Positions 6,919 to 13,498 of a stretch of DNA of 64,000 nucleotides are shown here, in pieces. The DNA lies in assembly GCF_003001815.1 (NCBI RefSeq), contig NZ_PVMZ01000003.1:372001-436000 (forward strand), written 5' to 3'. Position numbers and translations under genes: made by a program. The notes below the pieces were generated by a model that was not told the origin of the DNA, made no database searches, and saw only the letters and a program-made list of their open reading frames with translations. How positions within the stretch are numbered: the first letter of the stretch is position 1; each line of letters starts with the position of its first letter. Origin of the DNA: Actinoplanes italicus (GTDB lineage: Bacteria > Actinomycetota > Actinomycetes > Mycobacteriales > Micromonosporaceae).

Positions 6919-7821
6919 GTGGCCCGCATCCGCACCGTGAAGCCCGAGTTCTTCACCTCGCTCACGGTCGCCGGCCTGTCCGTCGAGGCCCGGCTGACGT
7001 TCATCGGGCTGTGGACCCACGTTGACGACCAGGGCCGCTGCGTCGACGACCCCCGGCTCATCAAGGCCGCCGTCTGGCCCCTCGACGACCGCATCTCCAG
7101 TGACGTCGAGCGGGACCTGAAAGAACTCACTGAGTCCTCACTGATCCTTCGCTACAAGGTCGGTGAGCGCTCATACCTATGTGTGCGCACATGGGATGAG
7201 CACCAGCGGATCAACCGGCCGACGAAAAGCAAGCTTCCGCCGCCCCCGGAGAGCCCCGAACCGCCGCCAAGCAGGAGCAGCGCAAGTTCGCAGCCTGCGG
7301 AAACGCCTGGTAGCGAGCCTGAGCGCAAGTCACCAGCAAGTGAATCAGTGACGGCTCACGCACGCCTCACTGAGGGCTCACTGGCGGAAAGGAAAGGAAC
7401 AGGGAACAGGGAACAGGGAAGGGAAGACCCCCCGACCCCCCGCCGCCCACCCGAGCCGCCGAGCGATCGCGACCTCGGAGACCCCGGCCAAGCCGAGGGC
7501 ATCGTCGCCACCTGGATCCAGTCCTGCCACCGGCGTCCACCCCGGCAGGTGATCAACGACGTCGGCCGGCTCGTCCTCGAAATGCTCGGCGACGGCACCG
7601 CCCCCGGCGACATCGAGCACGGCATCCGCATCTGGCAGGCCAAGGGCTCCAACCCGCGCACCCTGCCCAGCTTCGTCAACCAGGTCATGAACGCGAGGCC
7701 CCGCAACGTCGTCGCCATCGACGACCACCGGCCATCCATCACCGACCAGCGCGTCAACGCCGCCCTCGAACTCGGGCGCCAAATGCAAGCCGAAGCCGAC
7801 CGGAAGGCAATCGGATCATGA
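6919..7821 (+). CDS. Phage replication initiator, winged-helix type
   Basis: 300 aa. GTG start at 6919 has an AGGAGG site at 6904-6909; an in-frame ATG at 6850 would add a basic, non-conserved stretch. The N-terminus (ARIRTVKPEFF, then LSVEARLTFIGLWTHVDDQGR and a SYLCVRTWDEHQRIN block) is the winged-helix replisome-organiser domain common in actinophages. A Pro/Ser/Glu-rich linker (about 97-190) separates it from a helical C-terminal domain that probably binds the helicase loader. The linker DNA carries direct repeats at 7126-7144, 7366-7384 and 7396-7415, so the origin may lie in this gene, as in lambda O. Overlaps the next gene by 4 bases. Confidence 0.8.
   Translation: MARIRTVKPEFFTSLTVAGLSVEARLTFIGLWTHVDDQGRCVDDPRLIKAAVWPLDDRISSDVERDLKELTESSLILRYKVGERSYLCVRTWDEHQRINRPTKSKLPPPPESPEPPPSRSSASSQPAETPGSEPERKSPASESVTAHARLTEGSLAERKGTGNREQGREDPPTPRRPPEPPSDRDLGDPGQAEGIVATWIQSCHRRPPRQVINDVGRLVLEMLGDGTAPGDIEHGIRIWQAKGSNPRTLPSFVNQVMNARPRNVVAIDDHRPSITDQRVNAALELGRQMQAEADRKAIGS
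7126..7415 (+). repeat. Iteron-like repeats inside the initiator gene (candidate phage origin)
   Basis: CTCACTGA occurs at 7126-7133 and 7137-7144, and again at 7366-7373 with CTCACTGG at 7377-7384. Both pairs are spaced exactly 11 bases, one helical turn. A reversed TCAGTGA lies at 7345-7351. Just downstream, three tandem copies of a GGGAACA-type heptamer (7396-7415) start a purine-rich, strand-biased stretch that runs to about 7427. This combination resembles origins embedded in initiator genes. Confidence 0.45.
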
Positions 7822-8414
7822 ACCTCGAAGAGATCGGCGCCGTCCTCGGCAAGGCCGCCGGATTCGACAACCGCACCATCGGCCAGGCCAACCTGCTCGC
7901 CTGGCACGAAGTCCTCGGCGACCTGGAGCTCGGCGATTGCCTCGACGCCATCGCCCAGCACCACCGCGAGAGCACCGAGTACCTGATGCCCGCCCACATC
8001 CGCCGCCGAGCCCTCAAGCTGCGCGCCGACCGGCGGGAACGCGAACGCTCTGACGAGCAGCGCTACGCCCTCGAGGCCTACGCCGCCACCGCCGGCCCGC
8101 TCACCGACCGATCCGCCGAGATCCGCGACTTCGTGCACCAGGTCCGCGACGTGCTCCCCGAAAGCAGCACCGAGGCACTCGCCCCCCGGCACGAGCACTG
8201 GCGGCGCGAACACCAGGCCTTCCAGCGGCAGCAGGACGCCCAGCCCAACCCGGACTTCGTGCCCGGCATGGCCCCCGTTGTCACCTGGCAGGCCTCGAAG
8301 CGCGAAGCGGCCGGAGCCTGGTGGGAGGACGACGCGAAACGCGAGGCCAGCGCCGTCGAGATCCTGGCCTCCGCCGGTCGGCTACGGCCGAAGCGCATGC
8401 GGGAGGTGTCCTGA
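7818..8414 (+). CDS. Probable helicase loader / replication accessory protein
   Basis: 198 aa. The first 80 residues form a compact helical domain with LLAWHEVLGDLELGDCLDAI and STEYLMPAHIRRRAL, as in small phage proteins placed right after initiators and related to G39P/loader-type proteins. The rest is Arg/Glu-rich and probably elongated. Coupled to the initiator by a 4-base overlap, so both are made together. The loader role is inferred from domain style and position. Confidence 0.65.
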   Translation: MNLEEIGAVLGKAAGFDNRTIGQANLLAWHEVLGDLELGDCLDAIAQHHRESTEYLMPAHIRRRALKLRADRRERERSDEQRYALEAYAATAGPLTDRSAEIRDFVHQVRDVLPESSTEALAPRHEHWRREHQAFQRQQDAQPNPDFVPGMAPVVTWQASKREAAGAWWEDDAKREASAVEILASAGRLRPKRMREVS

Positions 8415-8698
8415 TGCCCACCGTCGCCCGGCTCGCCACCCGGCTCACCGCCCTCCGGTCCGCGCACCCGCCGTTCATCCAAGAACCCGGCCTGCCCTGC
8501 AAGAACCCCGACAACGACCCCGACCTGTGGCACAGCCGCAACAACATCCAGCTCCTGCAAGCCCAGGCCCTCTGCCGTACCTGCCCGTTCGTCGACGAAT
8601 GCGCCGACTGGGCGCTCACCACCCAGCAGCAGCACGGCGTCTGGGGCGCCACCACCGCCAAGGACCGCAAACAGGCCACCCGGCAGGTGAACGCATGA
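8414..8698 (+). CDS. WhiB-family iron-sulfur transcription regulator
   Basis: 94 aa. It has the four cysteines of the [4Fe-4S] site: Cys29, then Cys54-x2-Cys57-x5-Cys63, followed by the conserved turn HGVWGAT (about 74-80) and a basic DNA-binding tail (KDRKQ). WhiB proteins bind the host sigma factor and modify transcription; several actinophages carry one to alter host gene expression. Start at ATG 8414 overlaps the previous stop by one base. Confidence 0.9.
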   Translation: MPTVARLATRLTALRSAHPPFIQEPGLPCKNPDNDPDLWHSRNNIQLLQAQALCRTCPFVDECADWALTTQQQHGVWGATTAKDRKQATRQVNA

Positions 8699-8913
8699 TC
8701 CGCATCAACCCCGACGCCATCGGCCCCGCCCTCGGCGAACTCCGGCAGCTGCTGCGCATCAGCCAGCGGGACCTCGCCACCGACGCCGGACTGCACAGCT
8801 CCCAGCTCAGCTACTGGGAACGCGGCCTGCGCACGCCGGACATCAGCTCGCTGGTGAAGCTCGCCCACGCCCTCGGCTACGACCTAGCGCTGATCCCCCG
8901 GGAGGACACATGA
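8695..8913 (+). CDS. Xre-family HTH protein, first of a tandem pair
   Basis: 72 aa, essentially one Cro/CI HTH domain: GELRQLLRISQRDLATDAG, recognition helix SSQLSYWERGLRTPD, then LVKLAHALGYDLALIP. The ending LGYDLALIP is mirrored in the next protein (LGYQLALVP) and both start MIRI, so they arose by duplication. Overlaps both neighbours by 4 bases. Confidence 0.85.
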   Translation: MIRINPDAIGPALGELRQLLRISQRDLATDAGLHSSQLSYWERGLRTPDISSLVKLAHALGYDLALIPREDT

Positions 8914-9392
8914 TCCGCATCGACGACCCCGCAGGCCTCGGCGCCGCCCTCGGCCAGGTCCGGGCCCAGCTTCAGATCGGCCGGCGCGAACTCGCCCGCA
9001 GCATCGCCGAAGCCACCGGCCGCGACGCCAGCGCCGTCAACTCGCAGCTGTGGGGCTGGGAGAACGGCGACTACGCGCCGAACCCGACGTCGCTCGGCCC
9101 GGTGCTCGCCGCCCTCGGATACCAACTGGCACTCGTGCCGCTGGGCCAGAGCGGCCCGGAAACCGGCCTGAGTGCCACGGAGGCGGCCGAAACCCCCTCA
9201 GCCGTTATCCGACTGGGGTCAAGGGGTCTAGAGATCGCTCATGGGGCTCCTGAGGCCTGCCGTTCCACGCAGGCTTGGCGATGCACGCCTGAGGACTGCC
9301 CCGGATGCTTCAACCCGCACTGCTGGGCAGAGGACGACAAGACCTGCCGGACCTGCGACGTCCAGCCGCGACGCAGGCAGGCGGACGCGTGA
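8910..9392 (+). CDS. Xre-family HTH protein with Cys-rich C-terminal extension
   Basis: 160 aa. Residues 1-76 are a paralogue of the preceding Xre protein, with an insertion before the recognition helix (SQLWGWENGDYAPNP). The C-terminal 50 residues contain six Cys (CRSTQAWRC, CPGC, CWAEDDKTCRTC), a likely zinc module that its partner lacks. A regulator or DNA-binding accessory protein; target unknown. Confidence 0.75.
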   Translation: MIRIDDPAGLGAALGQVRAQLQIGRRELARSIAEATGRDASAVNSQLWGWENGDYAPNPTSLGPVLAALGYQLALVPLGQSGPETGLSATEAAETPSAVIRLGSRGLEIAHGAPEACRSTQAWRCTPEDCPGCFNPHCWAEDDKTCRTCDVQPRRRQADA

Positions 9393-9574
9393 TCCCCGTC
9401 GTTCACGTCGCCCTGGTCGACGCCCGCCAGGCCATCACCGTCTGGACCGGCGCCTACCGCGGCATTTGGCACCAACCCGAACCCGGACAGCCCCTCGTCC
9501 ACGTCTTCACCCACGCCGCCGACGACGAGATCGAAGCCGCCGGCTGGACCCGACCCGAGACGCAGGAGGCGTGA
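9389..9574 (+). CDS. Small hypothetical phage protein
   Basis: 61 aa from GTG 9389, overlapping the stop of the preceding gene. Beta-rich pattern (VVHVALVDARQAITVW) with acidic C-terminus. No family recognised. Confidence 0.55.
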   Translation: MIPVVHVALVDARQAITVWTGAYRGIWHQPEPGQPLVHVFTHAADDEIEAAGWTRPETQEA

Positions 9575-9816
9575 TGGCGACCGACTTCGGATGGCGCATT
9601 ACCGGCGACTGGCCCGTTGCCAATCCGGTCAGACCCGACTCCCTCGCCCGGGTCTTGAGCGAGTTCGACCGCTGGCACCCGATCGCAGTTCGGCAACTCG
9701 CCGGCGTGCAGTTCGACGCTGAACCGCCGCACCCGACGTGCATCGACGTGACCGCGATCGATCAGACGCCCCGCAGCGAGTGGATCTGCGGCCCCGAATG
9801 CCCGAAGGAGGCGTGA
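9574..9816 (+). CDS. Small hypothetical phage protein
   Basis: 80 aa, ATG 9574 overlapping the previous stop by one base. Trp-rich N-terminal half and a terminal CGPEC pair. Function unknown. Confidence 0.55.
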   Translation: MATDFGWRITGDWPVANPVRPDSLARVLSEFDRWHPIAVRQLAGVQFDAEPPHPTCIDVTAIDQTPRSEWICGPECPKEA

Positions 9817-10199
9817 TGAGCAGCGACTACCGCCTGCTGTGCATGGCACACGACCCGGCCATCGTGATCGACATCGACGCCACCCGGCCCGAGATCGCCC
9901 TCGCCGCCATCCTCGATCGAGGCGCACACGAAGCCCTCCGCGCCCACGCCCACTGCCCGTTGCTGGTCGGCCGCTACTCGTACCCGCTGGTCGAGGTCTG
10001 CTGCCCGGGATCGCAGCACGACCATCACCCCCGCCTGGACAAGTGGATCGACGCCTCGCTCCTGAAGGTCGCCGCGCTTGCCTGGATGCAAGGCCCATCC
10101 GAGGCGATGAGCGCCGCCCTGAGCCGGTTGCCTCGCTGCTGGGAGCCGATCCGGCTGGGACGCCTCCGCTACGAGCTCGGCATCGAGGAGGGCGCGTGA
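9816..10199 (+). CDS. Hypothetical phage protein
   Basis: 127 aa, ATG 9816. It opens with YRLLCMAHDPAIVIDID, has a His/Cys cluster mid-protein (AHAHCPLL, VEVCCPGSQHDHHP) and a helical C-terminal half. Similar small proteins are frequent in actinophage early regions, but no function is assigned. Confidence 0.65.
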   Translation: MSSDYRLLCMAHDPAIVIDIDATRPEIALAAILDRGAHEALRAHAHCPLLVGRYSYPLVEVCCPGSQHDHHPRLDKWIDASLLKVAALAWMQGPSEAMSAALSRLPRCWEPIRLGRLRYELGIEEGA

Positions 10200-11131
10200 C
10201 CAGCCAGAACGAGTGCGTGATCTGCGACCGACCAACGCCCGACGGGTACGCGGACCCAGGCTGCCGGGACCGGGCCCGACGGCACCTCGACGGCATCCTG
10301 GAACTGCTCGACCCGGCCCGCGCCATCGCCCACCGGCACACCGCCGGCGGCTCAGACGGGGCAGGCGTGCCCGGCCCGTCCATGCCGCTCAACCTCGGCG
10401 CCGGAGCCCGCCTCGACGCCGTGCAGAACGCGCTCACCACCTCGGCCCGGGACATCGCCGAGGAGCGCGGCGTGACGGTGCCCGGCGAAGGCGATCCCAT
10501 CGTGCTGGCCGTGTGGTTCCTCGCCGAGTACCTGGAATGGGCGCGGCACCGGGCCGAGGTCGGCAAGCTGTACGGCGACATCGAGGACTGCGTACGGGCC
10601 ATGCGCGACATCACCGCCGGGCCACCCGAGCGGAAGTACCTCGGGCCGTGTGGGGCGGTCGAGCTCACCCCTGAGCCGTGGGAACCGGGCATGCCCGCGT
10701 CCACCGAGTGCGACGGCGACGTGTACATCCGGGTCGGCGCGGACGTCGGACGCTGCCGCACCTGCAAGACCGAATACGCCGAACGCGACCGGCGCGAATG
10801 GCTCGATGGACTCACCGCCGACCTCGCCGCACCAGCACGCGACATCGCCCACGCCCTGGGCGTACCCGTCAAGACGATCCGCACCTGGGCCACCGAGTTC
10901 CGGTCCGAAAGCGGCAGGGTGCTGCGGCCCGCCAAGCTGCGCACCTACTGGCGGCAGGGCGAACACGTGACGCCATGGGCTGAGCGGACCGACGGTGCGA
11001 CCGACCAGCAGTGGCGAGACGAGACCGCACGGCGAGGGCCCCGGTTGCACTACGTCGGCGACGTTCGGCAGCTGGCGCTCGACGCGGCGAACAGGCGAGC
11101 GGCCCGTGAGGCCGCCGAGATGGGAGCATGA
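10196..11131 (+). CDS. Zinc-finger and HTH DNA-binding protein
   Basis: 311 aa from GTG 10196. N-terminus has CVICDRPTPDGYADPGC, a small treble-clef-like Cys set; a helical middle region follows; a second Cys set (CGAVEL..CDGDVYIRVGADVGRCRTC, about residues 151-192) resembles a zinc ribbon; then ARDIAHALGVPVKTIRTWATEF is a classic HTH (about 215-236). The architecture fits a phage transcription regulator. Confidence 0.7.
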   Translation: MTSQNECVICDRPTPDGYADPGCRDRARRHLDGILELLDPARAIAHRHTAGGSDGAGVPGPSMPLNLGAGARLDAVQNALTTSARDIAEERGVTVPGEGDPIVLAVWFLAEYLEWARHRAEVGKLYGDIEDCVRAMRDITAGPPERKYLGPCGAVELTPEPWEPGMPASTECDGDVYIRVGADVGRCRTCKTEYAERDRREWLDGLTADLAAPARDIAHALGVPVKTIRTWATEFRSESGRVLRPAKLRTYWRQGEHVTPWAERTDGATDQQWRDETARRGPRLHYVGDVRQLALDAANRRAAREAAEMGA

Positions 11132-11135
11132 CCAG

Positions 11136-11429
11136 ATGCCCACCGCCCCCACAATCCTCATCTCCGTCAACGGCGGACCCGAGCGCAGCGGATCGTTGCG
11201 CGTGAACGGCGGCGATTGGGAACGCTTCAGCTGGGAAGGCCGGATCGACGCCGAGCACTACCCCGGCGAACGGCACCCGATCGTCATCACCACCGACGAG
11301 AACACCTACACCGGCGAGGCGCTGTTCGTCGAATGTGAGCACACGGAAGGTCAGGTCGTCAGTCGATTCCAAGGCGCCAGCGAACTGCTGCGCACACCAC
11401 GGCTCGAAGGCGGCGAGCGTCGTGGATGA
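11136..11429 (+). CDS. Hypothetical phage protein
   Basis: 97 aa, ATG 11136 with a GGGAG site about 10 bases upstream. Beta-rich (ILISVNGGPERSGSLRVNGG). No recognised family. Overlaps the following gene by 8 bases. Confidence 0.55.
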   Translation: MPTAPTILISVNGGPERSGSLRVNGGDWERFSWEGRIDAEHYPGERHPIVITTDENTYTGEALFVECEHTEGQVVSRFQGASELLRTPRLEGGERRG

Positions 11430-11946
11430 CCTGATCGTGTTCCTGCGGGCCCGGCTGGACGAGGACGAGCAGGTGGCGCGGGAGGCGTCACGACGTAAGC
11501 ACGACGGCTGGACGCCGTCGGGCGAGCACTGGCAGTGGGTCGAACCGGATCAAGACCAGGTCCTCACACTCGATCCCGTCGCGGAAGAGTGCTTGAACGA
11601 CTACGGGCGTGCCGACCTGCGTAGCGTTGAGGAGTATCCGGTCGGCAGCGGACTGGGCGACCTCCCGCACTTCGTAGTGCGGTCCGAGGAAGTCCGGACT
11701 CTCGACGCCATGCACATCGCCCGCTGGGATCCGGCCCGCGTCCTGACCGAGGTGGAGGCCAAGCGGAAGCTGATCGAACTGCACGAAGACGTCCGAGGCG
11801 ACGAGGACCAGATCGACGGCGAATGGGGCAACGGGCGCTGGTCTTGGGACGACCCCAGCCGCACCAGCGTCAAGATGCTTAAGGCGCTCGCCCAGCCCTA
11901 CGCCGGCCATCCCGACTACCGCGAAGAGTGGCGACCTGCGGAGTGA
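11422..11946 (+). CDS. DUF6221-family protein
   Basis: 174 aa from GTG 11422. Features of the DUF6221 group seen in many actinobacteria and their phages: start DDLIVFLRARLDEDEQVA, a central ARWDPARVLTEVEAKRKLIEL helix (about 107-127), and the ending ALAQPYAGHPDYREEWRP. Molecular function is unknown. It is the last gene of the early operon. Confidence 0.85.
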   Translation: MDDLIVFLRARLDEDEQVAREASRRKHDGWTPSGEHWQWVEPDQDQVLTLDPVAEECLNDYGRADLRSVEEYPVGSGLGDLPHFVVRSEEVRTLDAMHIARWDPARVLTEVEAKRKLIELHEDVRGDEDQIDGEWGNGRWSWDDPSRTSVKMLKALAQPYAGHPDYREEWRPAE

Positions 11947-11962
11947 CACGCGTCAGCGGCGG

Positions 11963-11991
11963 TTGACAATGGCGGCGTTTGAATCCAACAT
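11963..11991 (+). promoter_or_regulatory. Possible promoter for the packaging/late genes
   Basis: TTGACA at 11963-11968 is a perfect -35 box. A weak -10 (CAACAT, 11986-11991) follows at 17-base spacing. It lies in the only gap between the early operon and the HNH/terminase block, so a promoter here makes sense. However, a terminator-like hairpin lies just downstream at 12041-12056. Confidence 0.35.
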
Positions 11992-12040
11992 GTGATCAAC
12001 GTCGGAGCAGTGCCTCCGGTGAACACCACGACGAGCCTCA

Positions 12041-12060
12041 CCCCAACCGGGTGGGGCTTT
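12041..12060 (+). terminator. Hairpin with T-stretch after the early operon
   Basis: CCCCA (12041-12045) pairs with TGGGG (12052-12056) around a six-base loop, followed by CTTT and CGTCGTT. It sits between the DUF6221 gene and the HNH gene and probably separates early from late transcription. Confidence 0.45.
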
Positions 12061-12150
12061 CGTCGTTCCAGGCCACCGTGGCGGACGGTCGGGCGGGGAA
12101 ACGGGAGCGCGGCTGGGGAGTTGCGCTCCCGTGCCCACCGAGGAGGCGGC

Positions 12151-12486
12151 ATGCCAGCCATGCGCGTGTGCACACAGCCAGGCTGCCCCGAACTCGTGAC
12201 CACGGGCCGATGCGGCATCCACCGCAGCGAGCGAGAGCAGCAGCGCGGGACACGGCAGCAGCGTGGCTACACCGCAGAGCACGACAGGCTGCGTACCTGG
12301 TGGAAGCCCAAGGTCGAGGCATGCACCGTTCACTGCCACGCCCAGGTGTGCACCATGCCCGCCCGCCTCATCCTCCCCGGCCAACCGTGGGACCTCGGCC
12401 ACACACCAGACCGCAAGAGCTGGACCGGACCCGAGCACGCCACCTGCAACCGAGCAGCAGGCGGACGAGCAGCACACGGAGGCTGA
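12151..12486 (+). CDS. HNH endonuclease
   Basis: 111 aa from ATG 12151, preceded by AGGAGG at 12140-12145; longer frames upstream cross the hairpin region and are unlikely. The protein has an N-terminal Cys set (CTQPGC, CGIH), then Cys58/Cys62/Cys67 and the nuclease core PWDLGHTPDRKSWTGPEH with CNRAAG (79-104). HNH nucleases beside terminase genes assist phage DNA packaging, often with the terminase itself. Gene position directly upstream of the terminase block supports this. Confidence 0.85.
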   Translation: MPAMRVCTQPGCPELVTTGRCGIHRSEREQQRGTRQQRGYTAEHDRLRTWWKPKVEACTVHCHAQVCTMPARLILPGQPWDLGHTPDRKSWTGPEHATCNRAAGGRAAHGG

Positions 12487-12625
12487 GCATGAGCTACCTC
12501 GACGCCATCCAAGCGCGCATCAACCAGATGGCCGAGGACCTAGCCAAGGTCACCAACGCGTGCGCCCTGCCCGTCACGCTGACCCCCATCCCGGCGACGG
12601 ACACCACGCAGCACACGGAGGCTGA
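12470..12625 (+). repeat. 17-bp direct repeat carrying a ribosome site
   Basis: CAGCACACGGAGGCTGA occurs at 12470-12486, just before the ATG at 12489, and again at 12609-12625, just before an in-frame GTG at 12627. Both copies include GGAGG-like purines at start-site distance. Confidence 0.5.
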
Positions 12626-12797
12626 CGTGGACCTGACGTGCACCTGCGGCATGCGCATCGTGGACATCGCCGAAGCGCGACGACAAGGCGAGCAGCACGA
12701 GTCAGGCACCGAGCGGTATCTGCACTACAACCCGACGCACCGCTTCTACACGAAGCGAGACCACCCGGCACGACCCGCCCATGCTCACGCTGAGTGA
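12489..12797 (+). CDS. Small hypothetical protein before terminase
   Basis: 102 aa from ATG 12489. N-terminal coiled-coil-like helix (AIQARINQMAEDLAKV) and a CTCG pair near residue 51. A 17-base copy of the upstream translation-start region recurs before an in-frame GTG at 12627, so a shorter 56-aa form could be made. Function unknown. Confidence 0.6.
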   Translation: MSYLDAIQARINQMAEDLAKVTNACALPVTLTPIPATDTTQHTEADVDLTCTCGMRIVDIAEARRQGEQHESGTERYLHYNPTHRFYTKRDHPARPAHAHAE

Positions 12798-12952
12798 CGA
12801 AGGGTGGGGGGTGACCCCCTCCAGGGCTAGGCCGGAGGACCGCCGGGGAGGGCTCTCCCTGGTCAGCAAGGTTCAGGCTTCCAGAACGACTACGGACCGT
12901 CACGCGATGTGATGGCCAACCGATGCCGCGCGAGGCGGCTGAGGAGATCGAA
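12798..12952 (+). promoter_or_regulatory. Gap before the small terminase with a G/C hairpin (possible packaging site)
   Basis: GGGGGG (12806-12811), TGA, CCCCC (12815-12819) form a tight hairpin right after the stop of the preceding gene. GGGGTGACCCC-type sequences upstream of small terminase genes are common in actinophages and this is a usual place for cos or pac. Nothing else clear is seen in the gap. Confidence 0.35.
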
Positions 12953-13498
12953 ATGCCATCTGGTGGAGCACGAAACCGGTCCGGCCCGCAGAAGGACCCG
13001 ACCTCACTGAAGTCGGCGCGGATCGGCCACTCCCTGACCGCCCTGCCGGCCGAGGGCTACGACGGCGAGGCGCCCGAGTTCCCGCTGCCGAAGGTCAACG
13101 TCTACGACATCTACTTCGAGGACAAGCGGCGTCACAAGGACTTCGACGCGGAGGCCACCGAGGCCCGGCATGAGCGCGAGCTGGCCCTGTGGGCCTGGGC
13201 GTGGCAGACCCCGCAGGCCGCGGCCTGGGCGACCGAGCCGTGGCGCTGGCAAACCGTGGCGCTGTGGGTCCGAACGGCCGCCGTCTGCGAGTCCGGCGAT
13301 GCCACCGCCGCGGACAAGAACAGCTTGCACCGGTTCGCCGACCAGGTCGGGCTGACGCCGGCCGGGCTGAAGGAGAACGGCTGGAAGATCGCCGCGAACC
13401 AGGTGGCCGAGAAGCGCACCGAGAAGACCGCGCCGACGGTTCCGGCCGCTCCAGGTGCCCGTGACCGCTGGCTCAAGGCCGTCGGTGGAGACGCCTGA
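12953..13498 (+). CDS. Terminase small subunit
   Basis: 181 aa. The start MPSGGARNRSGPQKDP at ATG 12953 is the typical N-terminus of actinophage small terminases, and GAGGAG precedes it; an ATG at 12923 is in frame but less likely. The middle is Trp-rich and helical (LALWAWAWQTPQAAAW, TVALWVRTAAV); the C-terminus is basic. It recognises phage DNA at the packaging start and recruits the large subunit encoded next. Confidence 0.85.
   Translation: MPSGGARNRSGPQKDPTSLKSARIGHSLTALPAEGYDGEAPEFPLPKVNVYDIYFEDKRRHKDFDAEATEARHERELALWAWAWQTPQAAAWATEPWRWQTVALWVRTAAVCESGDATAADKNSLHRFADQVGLTPAGLKENGWKIAANQVAEKRTEKTAPTVPAAPGARDRWLKAVGGDA

Noticed and set aside
6593..6919. 108-codon frame before the replication initiator
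   Set aside because: Composition is unlike coding sequence here, it contains the inverted repeat and the initiator's ribosome site, and no domain is visible. Treated as a control region.
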